This document shows positions 50,340-60,877 of a stretch of 64,000 nucleotides of DNA, one piece after another. This DNA is from Dysgonomonas sp. 216. Its GTDB lineage: Bacteria > Bacteroidota > Bacteroidia > Bacteroidales > Dysgonomonadaceae. Position 1 is the first letter of the stretch; every line of letters starts with the position of its first letter. The translations under genes were made by a program, and so were the position numbers. The stretch spans positions 1-64,000 of the forward strand of contig NZ_QVMM01000019.1 in NCBI RefSeq assembly GCF_010501065.1. Direction: 5' to 3'. The notes under the pieces were generated by a model that ran no database searches, was not told the DNA's origin, and saw only the letters and a program-made list of their open reading frames with translations.

Positions 50340-53084
50340 TTAACTTACAAATATTTTCAGATTTTCGATTGCTCTGTTTTTAGTTGAAAAGCTGACAATA
50401 TACACCCCTCTATAATTAGACGAATCGATAAGCTCCGTACCCTTCTCCATAAATAATTCGTGAACTTTGCCTCCGGTAGCATTATAAATTGTAACAACCG
50501 ACGACTGCGAAGACTTCAATACAATTTTATTATCTTTCACATACGCTTCATTAACCATGTACCCCGAAGTTTCTGTCAATCCTGTACCAATGCCTTCTCC
50601 CATATCTTCATAGATAAACTCTACTACAATTTTTTCCTTGGTAAATTTGCCTTTACTGTTTTGGGGGCTGGTAACAAGTTTATACCCATCTTCTCTTAAA
50701 TCTTGATACAAGACTTCGAAAGAATCATTTTCTTTTCCGTAAATATATTTTGTAGGATAAGCAATATAGCCTTTATCGGTAACATAACGCACTTCTACCC
50801 TACACTCGTTCGGATCGATATTCTTACGGGCTTCGCCGCGCGCTATGCCTAACAAGCGTGCTCCTGCATACAATCCTTCTACGTCGAAAGAGTTAAATAT
50901 ACCTTTTGTGCTGGGACCAAGGTTCATAACTAAGGTATTATTTTGTTCAGACATATGATTATACGAATCCCTTATATATTCTGCGCTCCTTACATCTTCG
51001 GCTTTTTGACCAGGTGACCAAAACCACGAATTATTTATACAGATAGTAGCCTCGAAAGGTAAGTAATAGCTATCGCCTTTGTACGAATAAACTTTGGGGT
51101 CGGCATCGGCTCCTTTTCGTGTAAAGAATGGATCCCACAACCTGAAATCGCTCGGAAAGAACACCATCTCTTCCCCGCCTACCATCTGATCGGGGTAAAC
51201 ATCTTTAATAGTGCAATTTACACCAAACTGACAGGTAGGTTGCAGTTTTTTTATAGTATTGTACATTCTGGAAAACTCCCAGTCTTCATTTTTCTTTTCC
51301 CACGAACCGTCGATCCAGAATTCCGATACTTCGCCGTAGCGTCCGTCCAGCAGTTCTGTTATTTGAGCCAAAGCAAAATCGTTATATAGCTGATTTAGGG
51401 CATTGCGGTCGAGCCCGGTGCTTTCCTGCGTGTTGTTGGCATCCCAATGCCTGTCCCATGCCGAGTAATACAAACCTAGCTTAATGCCATACTTTTTGCA
51501 CGCATCTGCCACTTCCTTAACTATATCCCTTTTGTCGCCCTCTCGGCCTGTGAAGTTAATATTATATGTGCCAACTTTGGTATTCCATAAGGCAAAGCCT
51601 TCGTGATGTTTTGCAACCAATACAACAAAATTCATACCTCCTTCGTAAGCCTCCTTTACCCAAGATTCAGGATCGAGAGTCGATAAATCGGGATTATAAT
51701 CCGATGCCGGATAAGAGCCGTCAGTCCATTCCTGATTCAGGAACGTATTAATTCCATAATGGATAAACATACCGTATTTAAGATTAGCTTTTCTAACCTG
51801 ATATACATTTGGCTTCGTATCCACCTCTTGTTTTATCCATGTTGGGTCTATTTCGCGATGCGGAACCGGATCTGGAGTTTCTACAGCTGTTTCGTCAAAA
51901 AACAACATAACTTCGTCTACATTAATTCCTTTGGGGCTACATTCGAGAAAGTCTAATTTTACGTAACGCGCAGTAACAGGTTCTCCAACTACACTTATAT
52001 AGGTTTTTGCCCAAGCTTTATTTCTCCATATCGTCCAGTTATTTCCATCGTCCGAAACCGATATTTCAACGTTTTCTATCCGTCCTGAATACTGGGATGT
52101 TTCGAATATAGTTGCCTGATTAAATGTTTTTTTAGCACCAAAATCAACCTTCAGCCAATGACTTTTGCTTTCTTTTGTAGCCCAACGGGTTTCGAATTTG
52201 TTGTCGGCAACATTCTGGGCTTCATACCCGCCGCCATAAAAAGAACTGCCCGAAACAGTTGAACCAACTATAATATTACTTTTACTTATCAGCGCCACTA
52301 TTGCATCCTGCAACGCCTTTGTTGACGCTTTAACAGCCAATGCATCGGCTGACTCGTTGTCGATTAAAGCCTGAGCTTTGCTCATTGCCGAAGATAACGA
52401 CTGCCACGAGCCATCGGTATATTTATAGAACTGATATCCTTTTGCTATTTTTTGCTGAATTTTAAGCTCTACAAGTTCTTTATTGTCGTTTTGCGAATGA
52501 TCTTGTACCAACATAATCTTACCCAATCCCCAATAAATATCTCCATACGAACTTTTGGCATGTATTTTGATAAATCGTGCCGACTTATTAAAGTCTATTA
52601 CTTTTTGGGCTTTCGAAGCCTTACCATTTACCGGTGTTTGAGGGATAACAAAATCTCCCAGATTGCTCCATGTACCATCTACCCCATTGCTCGAATCGGA
52701 AGAGTATGTAATTGTTACATTTTTAATATCCCTATTTGGATTACCCGCCTGATTCATATTCCAAACATACATTTTAGATACAGGCAACTCCTTTCCAATA
52801 TCGATAAGCAACCACGCCTCAGCATTGTTGCTCCCCGATGTATGCCAGCAGTTCCAATCCACCATTCGGTAGGTTGTGTTTTCTAAGTCTACGGGTACAG
52901 CCGGATCTAAGCCTTCGTTACTAATAAGATGGCGGGGCGAAACAGAGGACGTAGCATAAGAATCGCCGCTTGTTATATCCTGAATAGCAATAACATCGTC
53001 CAAAGCCATACAAAAAGAGGAGTATGACAAGAACATTAAGAGCAAAAACGCTCTGGAAAAAAAAAGTAAAATTGAATTTTTCAT
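50340..53084 (-). CDS. GH29 alpha-L-fucosidase with two F5/8C domains, secreted by T9SS
   Basis: 914 residues. Signal peptide (1-27), F5/8 type C domain (about 30-190), a helical FIVAR-like linker (195-265), second F5/8C domain (270-395), GH29 catalytic domain (about 410-740) with HEGFALWNTKVGTYN and the nucleophile Asp in EFWIDGSW (about 591), a beta domain, and a C-terminal type IX sorting domain (845-914, TIYNATGGKVHELF, GVYIVSFST). It releases alpha-L-fucose from glycans at the cell surface or outside. A divergent AraC regulator 155 bp away probably senses the sugar. F5/8C modules usually bind the carbohydrate target. Confidence 0.93.
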   Translation of the reverse strand: MKNSILLFFSRAFLLLMFLSYSSFCMALDDVIAIQDITSGDSYATSSVSPRHLISNEGLDPAVPVDLENTTYRMVDWNCWHTSGSNNAEAWLLIDIGKELPVSKMYVWNMNQAGNPNRDIKNVTITYSSDSSNGVDGTWSNLGDFVIPQTPVNGKASKAQKVIDFNKSARFIKIHAKSSYGDIYWGLGKIMLVQDHSQNDNKELVELKIQQKIAKGYQFYKYTDGSWQSLSSAMSKAQALIDNESADALAVKASTKALQDAIVALISKSNIIVGSTVSGSSFYGGGYEAQNVADNKFETRWATKESKSHWLKVDFGAKKTFNQATIFETSQYSGRIENVEISVSDDGNNWTIWRNKAWAKTYISVVGEPVTARYVKLDFLECSPKGINVDEVMLFFDETAVETPDPVPHREIDPTWIKQEVDTKPNVYQVRKANLKYGMFIHYGINTFLNQEWTDGSYPASDYNPDLSTLDPESWVKEAYEGGMNFVVLVAKHHEGFALWNTKVGTYNINFTGREGDKRDIVKEVADACKKYGIKLGLYYSAWDRHWDANNTQESTGLDRNALNQLYNDFALAQITELLDGRYGEVSEFWIDGSWEKKNEDWEFSRMYNTIKKLQPTCQFGVNCTIKDVYPDQMVGGEEMVFFPSDFRLWDPFFTRKGADADPKVYSYKGDSYYLPFEATICINNSWFWSPGQKAEDVRSAEYIRDSYNHMSEQNNTLVMNLGPSTKGIFNSFDVEGLYAGARLLGIARGEARKNIDPNECRVEVRYVTDKGYIAYPTKYIYGKENDSFEVLYQDLREDGYKLVTSPQNSKGKFTKEKIVVEFIYEDMGEGIGTGLTETSGYMVNEAYVKDNKIVLKSSQSSVVTIYNATGGKVHELFMEKGTELIDSSNYRGVYIVSFSTKNRAIENLKIFVS

Positions 53085-53208
53085 GGATGAGCTTTTTAAT
53101 ATAGATAAATAAGTAATTTTCGTAAAACAAATTTAGCCTTAACCAACGATAATCATTATCAAAATTCAGGCGAATATTTTAATTATTCCGTTATTACCTC
53201 ACTTTTAT

Positions 53209-53216
53209 TATATTTG
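53209..53216 (+). promoter_or_regulatory. -7 box for the AraC gene
   Basis: TATATTTG, a perfect TAnnTTTG, 23 nt before the AraC start codon in the gap shared with the fucosidase gene. Confidence 0.5.
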
Positions 53217-53239
53217 TATCGGCTGAAAAACAAGAATAT

Positions 53240-54109
53240 ATGAATACCGAATACTTAAATAATCTGATAACTATAGATTTGATGCACGCCGGACATGGCA
53301 GGTTTGACGAGAACATACAATACTCTAACATTGTGTCTACATTTTCGCGCCTGTACTATATCGAAAAAGGTAAAGGAGAGATTATTCTTGGCAACAAAGA
53401 AATTGCTTTAGAGGAAGAATATATTTACCTGATACCGGGATTCGAACCCTGCTCGTACAACTTTCAGGAAGGAATTTCGCACTATTTTATACATTGTGCC
53501 CTAACTCTGGAAAACGACATCAGCCCGTTCAACCTGTTTAGTATTATAAATAAAAAGCCTTCGACCGATATTGACCACATACTTTTTAAACGGATTATCG
53601 AACTGAATCCGAATATAAATATACCTCATCACGACCCACATATTTACGAAAAAAAAGTATGGATGAACAAAGAGTTAAATTATACCGGATTTGCGCATTA
53701 TTTAGAAACATCGGGAATAATGAAACTGTTGTTATCGAGATTTATCGCCGAGCCTGAATCTAAACCCTCCAACAAACAAATAAGGTTTAATATTCAGCAA
53801 ATATTCTCGTACATAAAGAACAATATAAACGAAGATATTTCAGTTGGCTCGTTAGCCGAAATGTCTCACTTATCGACCGATCATTTTTCGCGAACTTTCA
53901 AATCGGTGATCGGAATAGGCCCTTGTGAGTTTATTTTACGTCAACGCTTGCAGACTTCGCAACTACTATTGCTTACAACCAACATGAATCTTCAGGAAAT
54001 AGTAGAGGCTGTTAATTTTAAAAGCCTTTCATATTTTTCGTACGTATTTAAACGATATAACGGCATATCTCCCAGCAGTTACCGTAAAAACAAAATGGAA
54101 CATCTGTAA
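53240..54109 (+). CDS. AraC-family transcriptional regulator
   Basis: 289 residues: an N-terminal cupin-like sensor (about 1-160, YYIEKGKGEIILGNKEIALE and IYLIPGFEPCSYN) and a C-terminal double helix-turn-helix (about 185-285, DISVGSLAEMSHLSTDHFSR; then EAVNFKSLSYFSYVFKRYNG and ISPSSYRK). It is transcribed divergently from the fucosidase, so it likely activates that gene in response to fucose or a fucosylated glycan. The ligand is not known. Confidence 0.88.
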   Translation: MNTEYLNNLITIDLMHAGHGRFDENIQYSNIVSTFSRLYYIEKGKGEIILGNKEIALEEEYIYLIPGFEPCSYNFQEGISHYFIHCALTLENDISPFNLFSIINKKPSTDIDHILFKRIIELNPNINIPHHDPHIYEKKVWMNKELNYTGFAHYLETSGIMKLLLSRFIAEPESKPSNKQIRFNIQQIFSYIKNNINEDISVGSLAEMSHLSTDHFSRTFKSVIGIGPCEFILRQRLQTSQLLLLTTNMNLQEIVEAVNFKSLSYFSYVFKRYNGISPSSYRKNKMEHL

Positions 54110-54115
54110 AAACAC

Positions 54116-54145
54116 AAGAGGTTACCCTTTACAGGATAACCTCTT
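54116..54145. terminator. Bidirectional terminator between araC-type gene and glyA
   Basis: AAGAGGTTA (54116-54124) and TAACCTCTT (54137-54145), a 9-bp stem with a 12-nt loop between two convergent genes. A short AT-rich tail follows on each side. Confidence 0.72.
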
Positions 54146-54167
54146 GCTATATTATAGAATAAGTTTT

Positions 54168-55448
54168 TTACCAAGCAAATAATGGATATTCCTTCATTAT
54201 GCCATTTACTTTTTCGCGAACGGCTTTTATTACCTGTTCGTTTTCGGGCTGGCTTAATACAGTATCAATCATCTCTACTATTTGTCCCATCACATCCTCT
54301 TTTACCCCGCGGGTAGTAATAGCAGGTGTACCGAAGCGAAGCCCCGAAGTAAGGAACGGGCTACGGCTATCGAACGGAACCATATTTTTATTAGTAGTAA
54401 TATCGGCCTCAACCAATGCTCTTTCGGCAAGTTTACCTGTAAGTTCCGGAAATTTAGTACGAAGATCGATCAACATACTGTGGTTGTCTGTACCTCCCGA
54501 AACCACTTTATAGCCTTTATCGATAAAAGCCTGAGCCATAACAGCCGCATTCTTTTTCACCTGTGTTTGATATACTTTGTAAGATGGATCGAGTGCCTCG
54601 GCAAACGAAACGGCTTTTGCAGCAATAACATGCTCCAGCGGTCCTCCCTGTATTCCGGGGAACACTGCCGAGTCGAGCAATGCCGACATCATCCTAACTT
54701 CTCCCTTAGGCGTTTTCTTGCCCCATGGATTTTCGAAATCCTTACCCAACATAATAGCTCCACCACGAGGCCCACGCAATGTTTTATGGGTTGTTGTTGT
54801 TACAATATGTGCATGAGGCAGCGGATTAGCTAACAATCCGGCAGCAATCAGCCCGGCAGGATGAGCCATATCTACCATAAATAAAGCACCAACTTTATCG
54901 GCTATCTGGCGTATACGGGCATAGTCCCAATCGCGCGAGTATGCCGATGCACCTGCAATTATAAGTTTTGGTTTTTCGGTTAAAGCCACCTGCTCCATTT
55001 GGTCGTAGTCAACCTGTTCGGTATCGGCTTTCACATTATATTCCAAAGCATGAAACATTAAACCCGAAAAGTTTACAGGCGATCCGTGCGAAAGGTGTCC
55101 TCCGTGCGAAAGATTAAGACCTAAGAATTTATCTCCGGCTTGCAAGCATGCTAAAAATACAGCGGCATTAGCCTGAGCACCCGAATGTGGCTGTACGTTA
55201 GCCCACTCTGCTCCAAATATTTCTTTCAGGCGATCGATAGCCAGTTGTTCGCTAAGGTCTACTATCTCGCAGCCCCCATAATAGCGCTTCCCCGGATATC
55301 CTTCGGCATATTTATTTGTCAAAACCGATCCCATGGCTTCCATAACCTGAGGGCTGACAAAGTTTTCTGACGCTATAAGCTCAATACCTTTGAGCTGACG
55401 TTGCTTTTCTCTCTCGATGATGTCGAAAATAGCAGAATCTCTTTTCAT
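54168..55448 (-). CDS. glyA: Serine hydroxymethyltransferase
   Basis: 426 residues, full length. It interconverts serine and glycine with transfer of a one-carbon unit to tetrahydrofolate, using PLP. Visible are [18 protein letters not shown] near 48-64, the substrate region around [12 protein letters not shown], and the PLP lysine Lys222 in [14 protein letters not shown]. Housekeeping gene of the host; single-gene unit between terminators and a 206-bp upstream gap. Confidence 0.97.
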   Translation of the reverse strand: MKRDSAIFDIIEREKQRQLKGIELIASENFVSPQVMEAMGSVLTNKYAEGYPGKRYYGGCEIVDLSEQLAIDRLKEIFGAEWANVQPHSGAQANAAVFLACLQAGDKFLGLNLSHGGHLSHGSPVNFSGLMFHALEYNVKADTEQVDYDQMEQVALTEKPKLIIAGASAYSRDWDYARIRQIADKVGALFMVDMAHPAGLIAAGLLANPLPHAHIVTTTTHKTLRGPRGGAIMLGKDFENPWGKKTPKGEVRMMSALLDSAVFPGIQGGPLEHVIAAKAVSFAEALDPSYKVYQTQVKKNAAVMAQAFIDKGYKVVSGGTDNHSMLIDLRTKFPELTGKLAERALVEADITTNKNMVPFDSRSPFLTSGLRFGTPAITTRGVKEDVMGQIVEMIDTVLSQPENEQVIKAVREKVNGIMKEYPLFAW

Positions 55449-55654
55449 AATCTGGCTAATATTAATTTGTATAAATGTAACAATACTTCAAATGTATTCT
55501 TTATCTAAAAAATATGTTTACAAATTTAGAAAAATAATAATAAACAAGCATATTATTGCCTCCATAAATAGATAAAACGATAATAATTTACCTATTTAAC
55601 ATATAAAGTGAAATAGTCGATAGCAAACAGCGAAAAACAATATTAAATCTTTTT

Positions 55655-56065
55655 TCACGATATAACAGTAGCTACAATTCTGCGACTGCCCCCGTGGTTA
55701 CGAAACTCGCAAAGGTATATACCCTGCCACGTACCCATGTTTAAACGCCCGTCTGATATCGGAATTGTGAGGCTGACACCTACAATCGTAGATTTTGCAT
55801 GCGCCGGCATATCGTCATCGCCTTCGAGCACATGTTCATAATAAGGCTCACGCTCCTTTATCAAACGATTGAATATAGCGTTCATATCGGTACGCACATC
55901 CCGATCGCAATTCTCGTTAATTGTTAGTGCTGCCGAAGTATGCTTTATGAACAGGTTAAGCAATCCGGTTTGAGGAAGGACGGGTAATGCAGCAAGGATT
56001 TCATTCGTCACCAAATGAAACCCCCTTACTTTTTGTTTCAAACAAAATTCAGTCTGAACAACCAT
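55655..56065 (-). CDS. yjbQ: YjbQ family protein (UPF0047)
   Basis: 136 residues. Signature TSAALTINENCDRDVRTDM and GTWQGIYLCEFRNHGGSRRI with the conserved His and Cys residues of the YjbQ/UPF0047 family. Members have weak thiamine-phosphate synthase activity in some bacteria; the physiological role is unclear. It lies 17 bp downstream of the oxyR gene on the same strand. Confidence 0.9.
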   Translation of the reverse strand: MVVQTEFCLKQKVRGFHLVTNEILAALPVLPQTGLLNLFIKHTSAALTINENCDRDVRTDMNAIFNRLIKEREPYYEHVLEGDDDMPAHAKSTIVGVSLTIPISDGRLNMGTWQGIYLCEFRNHGGSRRIVATVIS

Positions 56066-56082
56066 ATGTTTATATCTTATTA

Positions 56083-57027
56083 TTACAAGTCTACTACAAA
56101 TTCTTTACGCTTTTCGTCCAACAGCGATGCCGGAACAGCTTTTTTTACTTCGCCGATTATAATTTTCATAACCTTTTCCCTCAAAAAATCTTTACGGGTT
56201 ATAAGACTTATCTCCCTTACCGGCGAAGCGCCTTTAAATTGACGGATATTCCTCTTCTGGGTTTCGGTTAAATTTTCAATTGCCATTTCGGGAATAATGG
56301 TAATACCACTATTATTGTCAACAATATTAATCAGGGTGCTAATGCTTCCTGCTTCGTAGGTAAATGGCAGAGCCCCGTTTTTTCTGCGCTTACGCATATT
56401 ACACAGCTTCAGAATCTGGCTGCGGAAACAATGCACCTCTTCGAGCAACCACAGACGGCTTATATCCAAATCGTCTTCTTCCAATTCGCGTTTGGCATAC
56501 AACGATGTTTCGCGAGGAGACACGTAGGCATAAAACTTTTCGTAATATATGGGGTATTCCTGTATTTTTTCGTTCTTTAGCGGTGTAGCAAGTATAGCCC
56601 CGTCAAGCGTTCCATTACCCAAACGTTCTATAATCTGCCCGGTGGTTGTTTCTTCAATAGCCAATTCTATATCGAAACCATTTTCTTCGTGAACCTTCAT
56701 CAAGCCCGGCAACAAATAAGGCGCTATGGTTGGTATTATACCTAAACGGAATACTCCCTGAATTATTCCTCGTTCTTCCTGTATAATTTCTTTTACCTGC
56801 TTTACCTGCGAAACAATAACACGAGCCTGATTTATCACTTGTATGCCTATAGGTGTAGGTTGCACAGGCAACTGGCTGCGATCGAATATTTTCACTCCCA
56901 GTTCGTCTTCCAGCTTCTGTATCATCATGCTCAATGTTGGCTGAGTAACAAAAGAGGCTTCCGCTGCCTTTGCGAAGTGCCGATGATTATCGACAGCTAT
57001 TATATATTCCAGCTGTTGTATATTCAT
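56083..57027 (-). CDS. oxyR: OxyR-type LysR regulator of peroxide response
   Basis: 314 residues: LysR helix-turn-helix at the N-terminus (HFAKAAEASFVTQPTLSMMI, 17-36) and an effector domain. Two cysteines, Cys200 and Cys209 in HCFRSQILKLC, have the same spacing and position as the redox pair of E. coli OxyR (C199/C208), and SGITIIPEMA matches the OxyR C-terminal region. Hydrogen peroxide would oxidise the pair and activate catalase and peroxiredoxin genes. Followed by yjbQ and preceded by yggS on the same strand. Confidence 0.92.
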   Translation of the reverse strand: MNIQQLEYIIAVDNHRHFAKAAEASFVTQPTLSMMIQKLEDELGVKIFDRSQLPVQPTPIGIQVINQARVIVSQVKQVKEIIQEERGIIQGVFRLGIIPTIAPYLLPGLMKVHEENGFDIELAIEETTTGQIIERLGNGTLDGAILATPLKNEKIQEYPIYYEKFYAYVSPRETSLYAKRELEEDDLDISRLWLLEEVHCFRSQILKLCNMRKRRKNGALPFTYEAGSISTLINIVDNNSGITIIPEMAIENLTETQKRNIRQFKGASPVREISLITRKDFLREKVMKIIIGEVKKAVPASLLDEKRKEFVVDL

Positions 57028-57049
57028 TTTATCAGATTTTTATATTGTA

Positions 57050-57712
57050 TTACCTTTCTCCGAATATTGCAGACCCTACCCGCACCATGGTCGAACCTTC
57101 TTCTATAGCTATCGGGTAATCGTGAGACATACCCATCGATATTTCCGAAAAGTACTCATTTTTGCTGAAATATCTATTTTTCAACTCATTAAAAATAAAC
57201 TTCAGCTTTTTGAATTCATCACGTACCCGATTAAAATCATCGGTATATGTTGCCATGCCCATTACGCCAGTTATGTGCACATGGGTTAATGCCTGCCAAT
57301 TGTTTTGTTCAAGCATCTCGGAACAGGTATCAAGTGTTAATCCAAATTTGCTTTCTTCTTCTGCAATATGTATCTCCAGCAAACAGTTAACATGCCTGTT
57401 GACCGCCGAAGCCTGCTTCCCTATTTCGGACAACAACCTCCAGCTATCGACACTCTGAATTGTATGTATGTACGGAATTATAGCTTTTACTTTATTGGTT
57501 TGCAAATGTCCGATAAAGTGCCATTCGATATCTTCGGGTAATTGAGCTTGTTTTACATTTACCTCCTGCATACGGCTTTCGCCGAAAATTCGTTGTCCTG
57601 CATTGTATGCTTCCATTACAGATTGAACTGGATGAAATTTTGATACGGCTACCAACTTAACCTCATCAGGTAAAGACGACTTTATATTATTCAGGTTCGA
57701 TGTAACGCTCAT
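57050..57712 (-). CDS. yggS: PLP homeostasis protein YggS/PLPBP
   Basis: 220 residues, single-domain alanine-racemase-like barrel. The PLP lysine is in VKLVAVSKFHP (near 24). EWHFIGHLQTNKVK and the C-terminal SMGMSHDYPIAIEEGSTMVR are family signatures. It binds PLP without enzymatic activity and controls vitamin B6 levels. Five bases separate it from the DUF4494 gene upstream, suggesting an operon. Confidence 0.95.
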   Translation of the reverse strand: MSVTSNLNNIKSSLPDEVKLVAVSKFHPVQSVMEAYNAGQRIFGESRMQEVNVKQAQLPEDIEWHFIGHLQTNKVKAIIPYIHTIQSVDSWRLLSEIGKQASAVNRHVNCLLEIHIAEEESKFGLTLDTCSEMLEQNNWQALTHVHITGVMGMATYTDDFNRVRDEFKKLKFIFNELKNRYFSKNEYFSEISMGMSHDYPIAIEEGSTMVRVGSAIFGER

Positions 57713-57717
57713 TTTTT

Positions 57718-58173
57718 TTATTCCTGATTAGTTACAGTCTTTTCTTCCGAGCCATAAGGGAACACATCCATAATTGATGTTTCGGCAAGGCTGGCAATCG
57801 AATAATCGGCCAAAGTTCCAACCATACCTTCTTCTACAACCTCCAAAGCTTCTTTCAAGGTTGTGGCTTGTGCCAGCATATTAACAGCGGTCTTTTTTTC
57901 CGATCCGCTTTTCTCGTCCAATGTTATAAAATAAACTTTCGCTTTAAAATAACGGTCGCCGGTTTCGTTGAAAAACGTTTCCGAATATTTTGCACGTTTT
58001 ATGTCGGTAACAGTAAATTCGCCACTTATATATGGCTTCATTTCTTCTATTATACGGGCTTCGGCCTCGGTAAACGACAATGCATCAACCAGATAAGGTT
58101 CTGTTACTTTTTTCTGAATTCCATTCTCCAATGTTTTATCGTAACTTACCTTGCATTCGAACCAATTGTACAT
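57718..58173 (-). CDS. DUF4494 family protein
   Basis: 151 residues. MYNWFECKVSYDKTLENGIQ and the conserved SFTEAEARIIEEM are hallmarks of DUF4494, a family found almost only in Bacteroidota and often encoded next to yggS. Cytoplasmic, no known biochemical role. The five-base spacing to yggS implies co-expression. Confidence 0.88.
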   Translation of the reverse strand: MYNWFECKVSYDKTLENGIQKKVTEPYLVDALSFTEAEARIIEEMKPYISGEFTVTDIKRAKYSETFFNETGDRYFKAKVYFITLDEKSGSEKKTAVNMLAQATTLKEALEVVEEGMVGTLADYSIASLAETSIMDVFPYGSEEKTVTNQE

Positions 58174-58310
58174 GAATATTTTTTTTTAATTATTCGACTT
58201 TTTATTAATTAAACCTATCATCTTATAGATTTTGTTGATGCAAATATACATAACATTTTCGTTCGGGGATCGCTATTAACCGATAAATATTTATCCAAAA
58301 CATACAACAA

Positions 58311-58340
58311 AAAAGCACGGAATAATTATCCCGCGCTTCT
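58311..58340 (-). terminator. Terminator of the mscS-type gene
   Basis: On the minus strand AGCGCGG-GATAATTATT-CCGTGCT forms a stem with one mismatch-type pair, followed by TTTTTTG. It lies about 24 bp after the channel gene's stop. Confidence 0.68.
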
Positions 58341-58363
58341 CTTTACATTTTAAAATATTCATT

Positions 58364-59212
58364 TTATGCGTTTGCCTGTGTGTTTGCCTGATGAATGATC
58401 ATTTGAGGGAATGGAAAATCTATCCCTTCGGCATTAAAGGCTTTATAAATATTCTGATTAACAGCAAAATACACACTCCAATAATCGCCAGCATTTACCC
58501 ACACCCTGACTACTACGTTCACGCTGCTTGCATCCAACTGATTCAGTTCGATAAGGGGCTCCGGCGTAGGTAATATTCGCGAATCGCGCGATAAGACCTT
58601 CAGAACAGTCTCTTTTACCTTATCAAAATCTTCGCCATAATCGACCCCGAATATCCACTCTACACGGCGTTTATCTACATTGTAATTATTCACATAACCA
58701 CTGCTGAGACTTCCGTTGGGAATATAAAGCTTTATATTATCGGAGGTGGTTAAAACTGTATGAAAAATCTGTATTTCGGCAACTGTACCCGAACCGTCGG
58801 CCGAAGAAATGTAATCGCCCACCTTAAAAGGTTTGAACAACAGAATAACCAAACCTCCGGCAAAATTCGATAAGTTTCCGCTTAAGGCTGCACCTATTGC
58901 AATACCAAAGGAAGCCAATAAAGCAGCAAAAGATGTTGTTTGTACACCTAAAGCTCCAATAACCGATATTACGAGCAGAATAATAAGCAGCACATTAACC
59001 ATACTGCCCACAAAGGTTTTAACACCGGGAGCAACATCGCGTCTTTCGAGCATTTTTCTGAACAATCGGTTAATTATTTTTATAACAAATCGTCCTATTA
59101 CAAAAATAATCAGCGCTTTAAGAATAGCTATACCCAAGTGAGCACCTTGTTCCAGCAAGGTTTCTAATATCCGTTCAACCCTTGAGGCTGTTATTGCTTC
59201 TAAAAAAACCAT
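58364..59212 (-). CDS. Small-conductance mechanosensitive channel (MscS family)
   Basis: 282 residues. Three transmembrane segments in the first 125 residues, the last being the Gly/Ala-rich pore helix (FGIAIGAALSGNLSNFAGGL). The MscS beta domain with PFKVGDYI (about 128-180) and the C-terminal cytoplasmic vestibule (to 282) follow. It opens under membrane tension and protects against hypo-osmotic shock. Stand-alone gene with its own terminator. Confidence 0.93.
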   Translation of the reverse strand: MVFLEAITASRVERILETLLEQGAHLGIAILKALIIFVIGRFVIKIINRLFRKMLERRDVAPGVKTFVGSMVNVLLIILLVISVIGALGVQTTSFAALLASFGIAIGAALSGNLSNFAGGLVILLFKPFKVGDYISSADGSGTVAEIQIFHTVLTTSDNIKLYIPNGSLSSGYVNNYNVDKRRVEWIFGVDYGEDFDKVKETVLKVLSRDSRILPTPEPLIELNQLDASSVNVVVRVWVNAGDYWSVYFAVNQNIYKAFNAEGIDFPFPQMIIHQANTQANA

Positions 59213-59395
59213 ATTTATATTGTTTTATATATTATATCTCTTTTGTAAAACGAGCTGTATTATAAATTAACATAATATCTATTTAAATAGTTCCCTTTGT
59301 TAACTTATTTTCAGATGTATACAAATAAAACCGAGAACAGTGAATTATTACTGCAATTTACAAAGCCTGCATTATAAGGTTTTTGCCGATTTTAT

Positions 59396-59403
59396 TATCT
59401 TTG
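59396..59403 (+). promoter_or_regulatory. -7 box for ffh
   Basis: TATCTTTG, a perfect TAnnTTTG, 40 nt upstream of the ffh start codon. Confidence 0.55.
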
Positions 59404-59443
59404 TGAACTTTTAAGAATACGAAATATAAAAACTGAATAAAAT

Positions 59444-60778
59444 ATGTTTGAAAGTTTAAGTGATAGACTCGACAGGTCTTTTAAACTATTGAAGGGTGAA
59501 GGAAAAATCACCGAAATTAATGTAGCGGAAACACTGAAAGACGTTCGCCGCGCATTACTCGATGCCGACGTTAACTATAAAACAGCGAAGCAATTTACCG
59601 AAACAGTAAAAGATAAGGCTTTAGGACAAAATGTGCTTACCGCCGTTAAGCCTAGCCAACTGATGGTAAAAATTGTTCACGACGAACTTGCCCTGTTAAT
59701 GGGTGGTCAGGCTGTAGATATAAATATAAAGGGTACACCTTCGGTTATATTGATGGCCGGTTTGCAAGGTTCGGGTAAAACTACATTCTCGGGGAAGCTT
59801 GCCAAAATGCTGAAATCGAAAAGAGGTAAAAATCCGCTTTTGGTTGCCGACGATATTTACCGCCCTGCCGCTATCGAGCAGTTAAAAATTCTAGGTTCGC
59901 AAATAGAAGTTCCCGTATATTCGGAAGAAGAAAACAAGAACCCTGTACAAATTGCGCTGAACGCTATTAAATACGCAAAACAAAACGGAAACGATCTTGT
60001 GATTATAGACACCGCAGGACGTTTAGCGATTGACGAGGCGATGATGAAGGAAATAACAGCTATAAAAGATGCTGTTAACCCAAATGAAATTCTTTTCGTT
60101 GTGGACTCGATGACCGGACAAGATGCCGTTAATACTGCTAAAGAGTTTAACGACAGGTTGAACTTCGACGGTGTTGTTCTTACAAAACTTGATGGTGATA
60201 CCCGAGGCGGAGCAGCTTTATCGATCCGTTCGGTTGTCGACAAACCTATCAAATTTGTAGGGATGGGCGAAAAGATGGATGCTTTAGATGTATTCCATCC
60301 CGAGCGTATGGCCGACCGTATTTTGGGTATGGGCGACATTGTTTCGCTTGTTGAGCGTGCTCAGGAACAATACGACGAAGAAGAAGCCCGCCGACTTCAA
60401 AGAAAAATAGCTAAAAACCAATTCGACTTTAACGACTTCATTTCCCAAATTCAGCAAATAAAGAAAATGGGTAACCTGAAGGATCTTGCTTCTATGATTC
60501 CGGGAGTAGGCAAAGCCATGAAAGATATTGATATAGACGACGATGCCTTTAAAAGTATAGAAGCCATTATCTATTCGATGACACCTGCCGAACGTTCGGC
60601 TCCCGAATTGTTAAACGGTAGCCGCAAACAACGTATTGCCAAAGGAAGCGGAACTTCGATTCAGGAAGTTAATAAGCTTTTAAAACAATTTGACGAAACC
60701 CGTAAAATGATGAAGATGATGACTCAGATGAAGGGTGCAGGCAAAATGCTATCGAAAATGAAAGGTAAAAAACGATAA
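59444..60778 (+). CDS. ffh: Signal recognition particle protein Ffh
   Basis: 444 residues. N domain (1-90), G domain with [16 protein letters not shown] (P loop), [13 protein letters not shown] and [14 protein letters not shown], then the Met-rich M domain (about 300-444, [27 protein letters not shown]). The GTPase binds 4.5S RNA and signal sequences and delivers nascent chains to FtsY and the Sec translocon. Single gene with its own promoter and terminator. Confidence 0.98.
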   Translation: MFESLSDRLDRSFKLLKGEGKITEINVAETLKDVRRALLDADVNYKTAKQFTETVKDKALGQNVLTAVKPSQLMVKIVHDELALLMGGQAVDINIKGTPSVILMAGLQGSGKTTFSGKLAKMLKSKRGKNPLLVADDIYRPAAIEQLKILGSQIEVPVYSEEENKNPVQIALNAIKYAKQNGNDLVIIDTAGRLAIDEAMMKEITAIKDAVNPNEILFVVDSMTGQDAVNTAKEFNDRLNFDGVVLTKLDGDTRGGAALSIRSVVDKPIKFVGMGEKMDALDVFHPERMADRILGMGDIVSLVERAQEQYDEEEARRLQRKIAKNQFDFNDFISQIQQIKKMGNLKDLASMIPGVGKAMKDIDIDDDAFKSIEAIIYSMTPAERSAPELLNGSRKQRIAKGSGTSIQEVNKLLKQFDETRKMMKMMTQMKGAGKMLSKMKGKKR

Positions 60779-60811
60779 GCCGCCTTTATCGTAAAACTGA
60801 ATAAATTACAA

Positions 60812-60856
60812 AACCCTCCAAAGTTAGATCGACTATCTTTGGAGGGTTTTTATTTG
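60812..60856. terminator. Terminator after ffh, shared with the convergent lipoprotein gene
   Basis: AACCCTCCAAAG and CTTTGGAGGGTT form a long perfect stem, with T-tract TTTTTAT on the plus side and A-rich sequence on the other, suitable for both directions. Confidence 0.85.
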
Positions 60857-60877
60857 TACAAACAGATATCTGTTTTG